A DNA stretch of 64,000 nucleotides, taken from assembly GCF_030815485.1 (NCBI RefSeq), contig NZ_JAUSWV010000002.1, positions 6,572,001 to 6,636,000 of the forward strand, written 5' to 3'. Each line of letters starts with the position of its first letter. Positions within the stretch are counted from its first letter, which is position 1. Shown here in pieces: positions 35,163 through 43,184 of this stretch. Source of the stretch: Streptomyces rishiriensis (GTDB lineage Bacteria > Actinomycetota > Actinomycetes > Streptomycetales > Streptomycetaceae). The notes under the pieces are model-generated. The model did not search any database and had not been told where the DNA came from. It saw only the letters and a list, made by a program, of their open reading frames with translations. The position numbers and the translations under genes were made by a program.

Positions 35163-36428
35163 CTATCCGAACAGCTTCTTGAGTTCGCGGTCGACGGCCG
35201 TGTCGGCCTTGTCGAGCGCGGCCTCGGGGTCCATGTCCTTGCGGACGCTGTTGGCGAAGACGTCCTCGAGCGCGGTGCGCATGGCCTGGGTCCAGCCGAT
35301 GTTGTCGAAGTGTCCGAACTCGTTGAAGAGCCGGACGCCCTCAGCGGCGTTGCCCGACTTCAGCTTGGTGGCCGTCTGCGCGAGCGAGGTGCGCGGCGGA
35401 ATGTGGAAGCCGAAGTTCGTGGCCCATTCCTCCTGGTACTTCTTCTGGTCGATCCACAGCCACTTGACGTACTCCTTGGCCGCCTCGACGTTCTCGCCCT
35501 TGGCGTTGACGAACATCGACCAGCCGCCGTTGTAGACCGACTGCTTGCCGGAGTCGATCGTCTTCGGGAACGGGAAGACCCCCCAGTCGTCGCCGAGCGC
35601 CGCCTGGATCCCCGGCATCGCCCACATCCCGCAGAACTGGATGGCGCACAGGCCCTGGTTGAGCGAGGACGGGTCCCAGGACTCGGTCGGCGCGCCGAGG
35701 AGCAGGTCGCCGCTGGTGAAGAGCTTGCGCATCTTCTTCAGGCCCTCGATGACGCCCGGGGTGTGGTAGGCGATCTCGTTCTTCTCGGTGAGGTGGTCGG
35801 CGCCGGCCGACCAGATCATCGTGTCGATGACGTTGTGCAGGTCGTTGCCCATGTACAGGCCCTTGACCTTGCCGGTGGCGAGCTTGGCGGCGGCCTCCGC
35901 CAGTTCGTCGAGCGTGGTCGGCACGTCGACCTTGGCCTTCTCCAGCATCGACTTGCGGTAGAAGAAGAACTGCGGGTCGTCGATCATGCGGACGCCGTAT
36001 ATCTTGCCGTCGACCGTGTGCGACTTGATGTCCGCGGGATTGAAGTCGTCCTTGACCGGCGTGATGATGTCGGTCAGATCCGCCACCTGGCCACTCCTGA
36101 TCAGCTGGATCTGCGGGTGGAACTCGAAGAGGTCGGGCGCGTTCTTGGTGAGCAGGGTCGCGAAGAGCTTGCTCTCGAAGTCGGCGCTGGTGATCCACTG
36201 CGTGGTCACGTTCGCTTTGTCGTAGGCCTTCGCGTACTTCTTGATGGCCTGCTCGGTGCCCTGCTCGCCGTACGCGTGGAAGTACTGCGTGAGGCCGACA
36301 CCCGAACCGGACCCGCCGCCGCGGCCGTTGTTGCCGCCGCAGGCGGCGAGCGTGCCGGCGGCGGCCATGCCCGCGGCGGCTCGGAAGAGGGACCTGCGGG
36401 ACCAGTTGCTGTTGCTCATTGCCGACAT
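35163..36428 (-). CDS. Sugar ABC transporter substrate-binding lipoprotein
   Basis: A 421-residue extracellular solute-binding protein, family 1. The N-terminus has a twin-arginine motif and lipobox (WSRRSLFRAAAGMAAAGTLAACGG), so it is a Tat-exported lipoprotein. The mature part has the periplasmic-binding fold (QYFHAYGEQGTEQAIKKYAKAYDKAN, APDLFEFHPQIQLIRSGQVADLTDI, YNGGWSMFVNAKGENVEAAKEYVKWLW). It binds the imported sugar at the cell surface. First gene of the operon; AAGGACG lies before ATG 36428. The upstream motif CAAGGGGTT may bind the ROK regulator. Confidence 0.94.
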   Translation of the reverse strand: MSAMSNSNWSRRSLFRAAAGMAAAGTLAACGGNNGRGGGSGSGVGLTQYFHAYGEQGTEQAIKKYAKAYDKANVTTQWITSADFESKLFATLLTKNAPDLFEFHPQIQLIRSGQVADLTDIITPVKDDFNPADIKSHTVDGKIYGVRMIDDPQFFFYRKSMLEKAKVDVPTTLDELAEAAAKLATGKVKGLYMGNDLHNVIDTMIWSAGADHLTEKNEIAYHTPGVIEGLKKMRKLFTSGDLLLGAPTESWDPSSLNQGLCAIQFCGMWAMPGIQAALGDDWGVFPFPKTIDSGKQSVYNGGWSMFVNAKGENVEAAKEYVKWLWIDQKKYQEEWATNFGFHIPPRTSLAQTATKLKSGNAAEGVRLFNEFGHFDNIGWTQAMRTALEDVFANSVRKDMDPEAALDKADTAVDRELKKLFG

Positions 36429-36530
36429 GGCGACGTCCTTGTCTCGAGTACGGCTACGGCTTTGTGGCGCGGCGCAGGCGGCTCAATTCCTGTCGCGGAG
36501 CGGGACGTTAACCTTCGGCTAAGCCTTCGG

Positions 36531-36542
36531 CAAGGGGTTGGA
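36531..36542. promoter_or_regulatory. Shared motif CAAGGGGTTGGA, candidate ROK operator
   Basis: It lies about 100 bases upstream of the binding-protein gene, next to direct repeats of CCTTCGGC at 36512-36530. The same CAAGGGGTT core followed by GGA occurs upstream of the ROK gene itself at 38049-38061. Confidence 0.4.
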
Positions 36543-36690
36543 CGAAGGCTGTTCGAAGCGTTGTGATCGGTTCGGGATAGCGAACGGGAGAGGGTCCGGT
36601 ACAGGGCGCGGAGCGGCTGTCTCGCGGGTGACGCGGGCGCGCCGCAGGGGAGTTGATGACCGCCGACGACAGGTCCGACGGCCCTGTGGC

Positions 36691-37944
36691 TCAAGCGGGC
36701 GGTGCGGTGCGGCTCCTGGCACGGGCGAGAACGGCGCGCTTGGCGTTCTTCGGACCGACCGACTGCAACGCCCCTTCGAGCGCGAACGTCGCCGCGCCCA
36801 GACAGGCCGGGTCGGTGGGGATCGTGGAGAGGACGATCCGGTTGGCGGCCAGTGGCCGTTTCAGCGCGTGCCGGGCGACGGCCTCCCGCACCTCGTCGAG
36901 CAGCGGTTCGCCGAGCCGGGCGGCGACCCAGCTGCTCAGGACGACCACCTCGGGGTTGAGCACGTTGACCAGGTTGGCGATGCCCGCGCCGAGGTAGCGG
37001 GCGGTGTCGCGGACGACCTTGACGGCGACCGGGTCGCCCGCGGCCACCCCGGCGGCCAGGGCGTCGATGGTGGCGGTCTGGTCCTCGGGATGCAACAGCG
37101 GGCTTCGCGGGCTCAGTTCACGCAGGTTCTGCATGATGCCGGGCGCCCCGACGTACGTCTCCACGCAGCCGTGGTTGCCGCAGCGGCACAACCGCCCGTC
37201 GAGCACCAGCGTGGTGTGTCCCCACTCGCCGGCGCTGTTGCTCACGCCCCGGTGCAGCCCGCCGCCGAGGATCAGGCCGGCGCCGACTCCGGTGCCCAGG
37301 TTGACCACCACGGCGTCCCCGTGACCGCGTGCCGCGCCGAACCACAGCTCGGCGACCGCGCCCGCCCGCAGTGGGTTGTCCAAGTACAGGGGATACGCGA
37401 TGTGTTCGGAGAGCAGATCGAGCAAGGGCACGTCGTGCCAGTCCCAGTTGGGCGCGTACTCGGAGATGCCGGTGGCGCGGTCCACCTGCCCCGGCACGCT
37501 CACGCCGACACCGAGCACCCGGGCGGCCTCCACCCCGGCCTGCGCGACCACCGAACCGGCCGCGGCGGCGACATGGCCCACCACCTGCTCGGGACGGCTC
37601 TCGCCGGGCCGCATGTTCTCCTCGGCGCGGGCCAGCACGTTCAGCGCGAGGTCGAAGAGCTCGACATGGACATAGGTCTCCGCGATGTCCACGCCGATCA
37701 ACGCGCCCCCCGACGCGTTGACGGCCACGAGGCCACGGGGGCGGCCACCCGCCGAGTCCTCGAACCCGACCTCGGTGATCATGCGGAGGTCGAGCAGCTC
37801 GCCGACCAGGGTGGCGACGGTGGCGAGCGAAAGACCGGTGGCGGCCGCGAGCTCCTGCCGGGAGGTGGGCGAGGCGGCGATGATCTGACGCAGCACCTCG
37901 TAGCGGTTCGCGGTGCGGATGTCCCGTGACGTGCCGCGCTTCAT
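36691..37944 (-). CDS. ROK family transcriptional regulator
   Basis: A 417-residue repressor with an N-terminal winged helix (RYEVLRQIIAASPTSRQELAAATGLSLATVATLVGELLDL) and a ROK sugar-binding domain. The ROK signature is VVVNLGTGVGAGLILGGGL, GEWGHTTLVLDGRLCRCGNHGCVETYVG (zinc site His and Cys residues) and NPEVVVLSSWVAARLGEPL. It lies immediately upstream of and on the same strand as the sugar ABC/beta-galactosidase operon, which it probably controls. ATG 37944 has GAGGGGG upstream; an ATG at 37962 is possible. Confidence 0.92.
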   Translation of the reverse strand: MKRGTSRDIRTANRYEVLRQIIAASPTSRQELAAATGLSLATVATLVGELLDLRMITEVGFEDSAGGRPRGLVAVNASGGALIGVDIAETYVHVELFDLALNVLARAEENMRPGESRPEQVVGHVAAAAGSVVAQAGVEAARVLGVGVSVPGQVDRATGISEYAPNWDWHDVPLLDLLSEHIAYPLYLDNPLRAGAVAELWFGAARGHGDAVVVNLGTGVGAGLILGGGLHRGVSNSAGEWGHTTLVLDGRLCRCGNHGCVETYVGAPGIMQNLRELSPRSPLLHPEDQTATIDALAAGVAAGDPVAVKVVRDTARYLGAGIANLVNVLNPEVVVLSSWVAARLGEPLLDEVREAVARHALKRPLAANRIVLSTIPTDPACLGAATFALEGALQSVGPKNAKRAVLARARSRTAPPA

Positions 37945-38048
37945 GGAGCGTGCCCCCCTCATCCCTTCCGTGCCTCCCGCGCCGGGCGGGCCCGCACTGC
38001 GCGACGGCACCGGCGCCGCGCCAGGCTATGGGCTGCCGTACGGTTCGA

Positions 38049-38077
38049 CAAGGGGTTAGGAAAGGGGCTTTATAAAG
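38049..38077. promoter_or_regulatory. CAAGGGGTTAGGA motif and CTTTATAAAG palindrome upstream of ROK gene
   Basis: CAAGGGGTTAGGA (38049-38061) resembles the site before the ABC operon; CTTTATAAAG (38068-38077) is a perfect, strikingly AT-rich palindrome for this genome. Both lie 105-135 bases upstream of the ROK start, just after the alditol oxidase stop. Confidence 0.4.
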
Positions 38078-38095
38078 TCGCCCGGGCCCCCGCGC

Positions 38096-39340
38096 TCAGC
38101 CCCCCAGGACGTCCCGTACGAAGGCGTTGGTGAACTTCCCGGCCGGGTCCAGCACCCGGGCCAGAGCCGTGAAGTCGTCGATGCGGGGGTAGCGCCCGCG
38201 CACCACGTCGGCCGGCACCTCGAACACCTTGCCCCAGTGCGGTCGCGGCTCGAAGGGCTCCAGCGCGGACTCCACCGCCCGCACCACCGGGAGCACGGCC
38301 GCCGTGTCCTCGACCCAGGTGAAGTGCAGCGCCACGGTGTCCCGCCCGTAGGAGGGGCTCAGCCACTGCTCGTCGGCAGCCACCGTACGCACCTCGCAGA
38401 CCTGCAGCACGGGGGCGACCGTCTGCCGGATGCCGTCGATCGCACCCAGCGCCTCGGTGGCGTGCCGGCGCGCCAGCAGATACTCGCTCTGCAGCTCGCT
38501 CCCGCTGCTCGGGGTGAACTCCGCCCGGAAGTGCGGCAGCCGCTCGTGCCACGGCCCCGGCACCCCGAACTGCTCGGTGCAGTTGACCGCCGGCATCCCC
38601 GGTACCGGATGCAGCGCCTCCACGGCCGGCGTGGCCCACGGGAAGTCGGCGAGGGGCTCGTCCGCGCGCCGCTTCAGCCACACCTGCCGGAAGCCCGGCG
38701 CGCCCCAGTCGGTGAACAGGCTGACGCTGTACGCGGCCGCCGCGACGGTCTCGAAGTCCAGGCCGGCCAGGGGGAGTTCGGTGAACAGATGCTGCTCGAC
38801 CTCGTAGCCCGGCTGCAGATCGAGGACGAGCGCGGTGACCACTCCGAGTGCGCCCAGCGAGGTGACGGCCCCGCCGAACCGCCGGTCGCCGCGCCCGATG
38901 ACCACGGTCGAGCCGTCGGCGGTGACGATCTCCACCCCCCGCACGGCCGAGGCGAGCGAGCCGTTGCCGACCCCCGACCCGTGCGTACCGGTCGCCACCG
39001 ACCCGGCGACCGAGATGTGCGGCAAGGAGGCCATGTTCGGCAGCGCCAGCCCGCGCTCGTGCACGCGGCGCGCCAGCTCCGCGTACCGCACCCCGCCGGC
39101 GACCCGCACCGTCCGGGCCGACGTGTCGACGTCGACCTCACCGGCCAGTGCGCCCAGTGACAGCAGTACCCCGTCGCCACCGGGCTCGGCGATCTCGTTG
39201 AACGAGTGTCCGCTGCCCAGCACCCGCACCCGCCCGCTTCCCGCCACGAGCGAGCGGAGCGCGTCGAGGGAGCGCGGACGGTGCAGCTCCCTGGCGGCGA
39301 AGGTGATGTTGCCGGCCCAGTTGGTAACGGTTTCTGTCAT
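38096..39340 (-). CDS. aldO: Alditol oxidase (xylitol/sorbitol oxidase)
   Basis: A 414-residue flavoenzyme very like AldO of Streptomyces coelicolor by recall. It begins TNWAGNITFAARELHRP. GSGHSFNEIAEPGGDGVLLSL carries the His that binds FAD covalently. LALPNMASLPHISVAGSVATGTHGSGVGNGSLAS follows, and the cap contains PVPGMPAVNCTEQFGVPGPWHERLPHFRAEF. The C-terminus is HWGKVF...FTNAFVRDVLGG. It oxidises the terminal hydroxyl of polyols to the aldose with release of hydrogen peroxide, in the cytosol. It lies 151 bases upstream of the ROK gene on the same strand and is divergent from the radical SAM gene (149 bases). Confidence 0.95.
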   Translation of the reverse strand: MTETVTNWAGNITFAARELHRPRSLDALRSLVAGSGRVRVLGSGHSFNEIAEPGGDGVLLSLGALAGEVDVDTSARTVRVAGGVRYAELARRVHERGLALPNMASLPHISVAGSVATGTHGSGVGNGSLASAVRGVEIVTADGSTVVIGRGDRRFGGAVTSLGALGVVTALVLDLQPGYEVEQHLFTELPLAGLDFETVAAAAYSVSLFTDWGAPGFRQVWLKRRADEPLADFPWATPAVEALHPVPGMPAVNCTEQFGVPGPWHERLPHFRAEFTPSSGSELQSEYLLARRHATEALGAIDGIRQTVAPVLQVCEVRTVAADEQWLSPSYGRDTVALHFTWVEDTAAVLPVVRAVESALEPFEPRPHWGKVFEVPADVVRGRYPRIDDFTALARVLDPAGKFTNAFVRDVLGG

Positions 39341-39489
39341 GCGACTGCTCGCCCCTCCCGAGGAGATCGAGAACCCGGAATGCCCAGGTGGAACCTACCC
39401 TGCCCGCAACACGAGGCCCCCGCCCCCACCTCCGCACCACCGGGGGCATACCGTGAGGAGTCGTACGCCTGAACCGGGAGGAGCCAGGG

Positions 39490-40845
39490 ATGGGCAGCCG
39501 TACCGCGCTGGTCGAGGATCTGATGGAGCGGTTTCCGCATGTTCCGCGGGAGGCCGTCTTCAAGGAGGACCTGCTGCGCGGAGGTGTGGCCTTCGATCCC
39601 TCCGCGCTGAGTGACAACGAGTCGGGCGAGGTCAAACCCAAGTCCTACTTCATCTTCTCCTTCGACCACGGCACCCTGCCCGAGCTGGGCGAGGCCGCGC
39701 TGCGCCGGCCGCCGGAGGAGATCATCCTCACGGGCGGCCCGTACGACCTGCGCCGCACGGTCGTCTCGGTCCGGGTGAATCCGTCCTCCCCGTACCGCGT
39801 CGCGGCGGACGCCGAAGGCCTGCTCGGGCTCTACCTCGACGGAAAGCGCATCGCCGACGTCGGCGTGCCGCCGATGCCGGAGTACTACCGGCACAAGCTC
39901 TCCAACGGGAAGTCCGTCATGGAGGTCGCCCCGACCATTCAGTGGGGTTACCTGATCTACCTGACCGTCTTCCGGGTGTGCCAGTACTTCGGCGCCAAGG
40001 AGGAGTGCCAGTACTGCGACATCAACCACAACTGGCGCCAGCACAAGGCGGCCGGTCGGCCCTATACGGGCGTGAAGGACGTCGAGGAGGTCCTCGAGGC
40101 CCTGGAGATCATCGACCGGTACGACACCCTGAAGGCGTCCACCGCCTACACCCTCACCGGCGGCGCGATCACCAAGACCGTCGCCGGGCGGGACGAGGCC
40201 GACTTCTACGGTCACTACGCCAAGGCCATCGAGGAGCGCTTCCCGGGCCGCTGGATCGGCAAGGTCGTCGCCCAGGCGCTGCCACGCGACGACGTGCAGC
40301 GCTTCAAGGACTACGGCGTGCAGATCTACCACCCCAACTACGAGGTGTGGGACCGCCGGCTGTTCGAGCTGTACTGCCCCGGCAAGGAGCGCTACGTAGG
40401 CCGCGACGAGTGGCACAAGCGGATCCTCGACTCGGCGGAGATCTTCGGCGCACGCAACGTGATCCCCAACTTCGTCGCGGGGGTGGAGATGGCCGAGCCG
40501 TTCGGCTTCACCACCGTCGACGAGGCCATCGCCTCCACCACGGAGGGCCTGCGTTTCTTCATGTCGCACGGCATCACGCCCCGCTTCACCACCTGGTGCC
40601 CGGAGCCCACGACCCCGCTCGGCAAGGCCAACCCGCAGGGTGCGCCGCTGGAGTACCACATCCGGCTGCTGGAGGCCTACCGCGCCACGATGGACGAGTT
40701 CGGTCTTGCCTCGCCCCCCGGCTACGGACTGCCCGGACCGGGCCGCGCGGTGTTCTCCGTGAGTTCCTTCATGGACAGTCTTCCGGAAGAGGACCCGGCG
40801 ACCGTGGAGTCCGCGCGACAGTCCCACGGTCCCGCAGTCCGCTGA
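39490..40845 (+). CDS. Radical SAM protein with CX8CX2C cluster motif
   Basis: A 451-residue radical S-adenosylmethionine enzyme. The cluster motif lies at CQYFGAKEECQYCD (about residue 173), where the three cysteines are spaced 8 and 2 rather than the usual 3 and 2. The CxxC after an aromatic residue and the following TLTGGAITK (GGE-like motif), VVAQALPRDDVQRFKDYGV and WCPEPTTPLG fit the SAM-binding barrel. Residues 1-160 form an N-terminal domain with SVRVNPSSPYRV. The reaction is unknown. GGGAGGAG precedes ATG 39490. No substrate partner is adjacent; divergent from alditol oxidase. Confidence 0.88.
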   Translation: MGSRTALVEDLMERFPHVPREAVFKEDLLRGGVAFDPSALSDNESGEVKPKSYFIFSFDHGTLPELGEAALRRPPEEIILTGGPYDLRRTVVSVRVNPSSPYRVAADAEGLLGLYLDGKRIADVGVPPMPEYYRHKLSNGKSVMEVAPTIQWGYLIYLTVFRVCQYFGAKEECQYCDINHNWRQHKAAGRPYTGVKDVEEVLEALEIIDRYDTLKASTAYTLTGGAITKTVAGRDEADFYGHYAKAIEERFPGRWIGKVVAQALPRDDVQRFKDYGVQIYHPNYEVWDRRLFELYCPGKERYVGRDEWHKRILDSAEIFGARNVIPNFVAGVEMAEPFGFTTVDEAIASTTEGLRFFMSHGITPRFTTWCPEPTTPLGKANPQGAPLEYHIRLLEAYRATMDEFGLASPPGYGLPGPGRAVFSVSSFMDSLPEEDPATVESARQSHGPAVR

Positions 40846-41223
40846 GCGGTCCGTCGCGCAGGCTGTTGTTCCCTGCGAACAACAGTCGTTCCCCTCTGCA
40901 CAGCCCACCGCGCGGACCGTTCCCTGCGAAAGCCCACCGCGAAGACAGTCCATCCGCGAAGCGGTTTCCGAAACCGGTGTCGAAACATGGCGTCGGTGTT
41001 GAACACGGGGCGGTCCGCGTCCGTACAAGAGACCGGAGTACGGGGCGCGGCCGCCTTTTCGCCGCTCCGTTCGGCTGTCTGTCCTGCTGTCCTGACATGA
41101 CATCTGAACAGGGCGCTTGTCAGTTGTGTTGGAAACGTGAAAAGCTCTGCCCCTGCCGCGAGGTTCCCCCCAACTCCATTGCCGCCATGGTGAGTTGACC
41201 TCGCTTGTGGATGCAGGAGACTC
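40846..41223. other. Intergenic DNA with a hairpin and degenerate repeats
   Basis: No gene. 40863-40885 is a hairpin; up to about 40990 there are degenerate CTGCGAA/CCCACCGCG repeats. The last 120 bases probably hold the promoter of the CBM2 gene. Confidence 0.5.
40863..40885 (+). terminator. Hairpin after the radical SAM gene
   Basis: Perfect 9-base arms CTGTTGTTC and GAACAACAG around CCTGC, starting 18 bases after the stop codon. There is no T-run, as is common for actinomycete terminators. Confidence 0.5.
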
Positions 41224-42723
41224 ATGCCCGACCTGCCGACCCCGAAGGACGCCGCCGAGGCCGCGCTGTTCTCCGAGTGCTGGGACGCCGTCCTGTCGTA
41301 CGCCGACCTGTGTACGTCCGGCTCGACCGCGGCGAACCAGCTGGCCCGCGAGGCGTTCGCACTCGGCATACGCGAGGCCCGCGCCGCCGAGGACGGTACC
41401 GCACGAGGTGCCGGCCGTCGCTCGTCCCGGCTGCCCCGGATCCCGCTGCTGCTGACCGCCGTACGCACCACGGCCGCCGCCTGGGAGGCCCGAGGCCAGG
41501 GCCACAAGCTCGACCCCGATCTGCGTCTGTGGCTGAACTCCGACAAGGCGGCGCGGTACGTCGGACCGCCGCTGAGCCGTCCCATCGCCCTGCGCGGCCT
41601 GCGCGACATGCAGGAACCGGACGCCGCTCTGCTGTGGCTGGCGGAGGTGGAGGCGCTGCCGCTGCACTCCGTCGTCCGCAGACAGGGCCTCGACCCGACC
41701 GCCGCGGTGGAGGAGCTGAACCAGGTCCGCGGACTGTTCCGGGACCGCTGCCACCGCAACCACCTCGACACGCCGATGGACGCGGAGTGCCGCAGCTACG
41801 TCCGGCTCCTGGACGCCGTCACCCGCTCGCCCGCCGCCGACACACCCCCCGACCTCTCCCGTCACCTCGCCACCTGCGTGGAGTGCGCGGAGGCCGCCGC
41901 CTGTCTGCGGCTGCACGGCGGCGGGCTGCCCGCCGCCCTCGCCCAGGGCGTCATCGGCTGGGGCGGCCTCGCCTACCTGGAGCGCCGCCGCCGGGCCGCC
42001 GAGGTGCGCCTCGGCGCCGGACGCCCGGACGCGCACGAGGACGAGGGCGTGCCGGCACCGGCCGCCGCGAGCAGGGCGCGCGTGCTGCGCGGCGGAATGC
42101 TCGCCGCCGCCGTCCTGGTGTCCGTGGTGGCGCTCGCCGTGTCGATGATGCCCGGCGACACCGGCACTGGCAGCGGCGGCGAGAACGTCGCCCAGGGCAA
42201 CCCCACGGACAGCAGCCCGGTGGCCGGTCCCGGCTCCGTCCTGCCGTCCGCGGAACCCGCCACCTCGGCCGCGCCGTCCTCGTCCGGCGCGGCGGCGTCC
42301 GGGAGCGGTACGCCCTCGGCGACGGACGGCGACGACGCCGGGAAGCCCGACCCCGAGCCCCAGGGCACCTCCTCGGCCACCGCCGGCGCCGGGGGGAGCG
42401 AGGACGCGGCGGCCTGCGCGGTGACGTACGACCTCGTCAACCAGTGGCCCGACGGCTTCCAGGCCACCGTCACCGTCACCACCGCCGTGACGCTCGACTC
42501 CTGGCGCGTGGCCTGGTCCTTCCGCGACGGCCAGAAGGTCGACCAGATGTGGGACGCGAGTCTCGCCCAGAACGGCTCACGCGTCACCGCGACCGCCGCC
42601 GACTACAACAGGTCCGTCTCGGCGAACGGCACGCTCACCTTCGGTTTCCTCGCCTCCTGGCAGAACAAGAACAGCGCGCCGTACGCGTTCACCCTCAACG
42701 GGCAGACGTGCACGAGCGCTTGA
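41224..42723 (+). CDS. Sigma-like/zinc-finger/transmembrane protein with extracellular CBM2
   Basis: A 499-residue fusion. Residues 15-55 (ALFSECWDAVLSYADLCTSGSTAANQLAREAF) and 130-180 (ALLWLAEVEALPLHSVVRRQGL...LNQVRGLFRDR) look like sigma-70 regions 2 and 4. Residues 208-230 contain H214, C218 and C221 in HLATCVECAEAA, the HxxxCxxC pattern of zinc anti-sigma domains. A membrane helix follows (291-309), then a Ser/Ala/Pro-rich linker. A C-terminal family 2 carbohydrate-binding module (396-499) has a Cys pair near its ends (C398, C496) and Trp-rich strands (SWRVAWSFRDGQKVDQMWDA, FGFLASWQNKN). The layout suggests a surface polysaccharide sensor. GGAGA precedes ATG. The domain reading is mine, not searched. 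Confidence 0.85.
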   Translation: MPDLPTPKDAAEAALFSECWDAVLSYADLCTSGSTAANQLAREAFALGIREARAAEDGTARGAGRRSSRLPRIPLLLTAVRTTAAAWEARGQGHKLDPDLRLWLNSDKAARYVGPPLSRPIALRGLRDMQEPDAALLWLAEVEALPLHSVVRRQGLDPTAAVEELNQVRGLFRDRCHRNHLDTPMDAECRSYVRLLDAVTRSPAADTPPDLSRHLATCVECAEAAACLRLHGGGLPAALAQGVIGWGGLAYLERRRRAAEVRLGAGRPDAHEDEGVPAPAAASRARVLRGGMLAAAVLVSVVALAVSMMPGDTGTGSGGENVAQGNPTDSSPVAGPGSVLPSAEPATSAAPSSSGAAASGSGTPSATDGDDAGKPDPEPQGTSSATAGAGGSEDAAACAVTYDLVNQWPDGFQATVTVTTAVTLDSWRVAWSFRDGQKVDQMWDASLAQNGSRVTATAADYNRSVSANGTLTFGFLASWQNKNSAPYAFTLNGQTCTSA

Positions 42724-43049
42724 CGCGCGCCGCCCGAGGCGACTGAACCGGGCGTCGGCGCGAGCCGAGAGCGCAACGTAGGACGGGGCGGGCTTCCCGC
42801 CCCGTCCTTACGAGCGGACGTTCCAAGGGCTCCATCGGATGCACACAGTGCTCGGCGGTATCCGGGAGGACGACGCCGCGTCGGACACGCGCGCGTGTCC
42901 GACGCCGTCGACCCGGCCGGAATTGGGTGGCAACCGGTTACGAGCGCGCCTATCCTGAGTGAGCTTCGAGCGGCTGACGGCCGCACTGTCAGCTGTCGGG
43001 CGCGTGAGAGACATGCGTGCAGAAACATGAGAAACGGGAGGTGTGACCG
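42724..43049. other. Intergenic DNA downstream of CBM2 gene
   Basis: Contains the strong terminator at 42780-42808. The rest presumably holds the promoter and leader of the small ORF and rsgA; I see no other gene. Confidence 0.5.
42780..42808 (+). terminator. Strong terminator hairpin
   Basis: Perfect 13-base arms AGGACGGGGCGGG and CCCGCCCCGTCCT with a 3-base loop, 57 bases after the CBM2 gene stop. Confidence 0.85.
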
Positions 43050-43124
43050 ATGACTGTCGCCGAGAAGGGTGCTGTTCGCAGCGACCAGACGTTCGTTCAC
43101 TCCGCCTCCGCGGTCTCCGGCTGA
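43050..43124 (+). CDS. Small ORF (24 residues) in the rsgA leader
   Basis: ATG 43050 is preceded at 9 bases by GGGAGGTG, one of the strongest ribosome-binding sites in the window, and encodes MTVAEKGAVRSDQTFVHSAS plus four residues. It ends 60 bases before the rsgA TTG start. A perfect palindrome TCGCGTACGCGA (43139-43150) lies between them. It may be a leader peptide controlling rsgA or a small protein of its own. I do not recognise the peptide. Confidence 0.45.
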   Translation: MTVAEKGAVRSDQTFVHSASAVSG

Positions 43125-43184
43125 CCACTTCTTCCGCTTCGCGTACGCGAGCGCTGCCGGGGCCTCCCCTGTGAAGGGTTTCCC

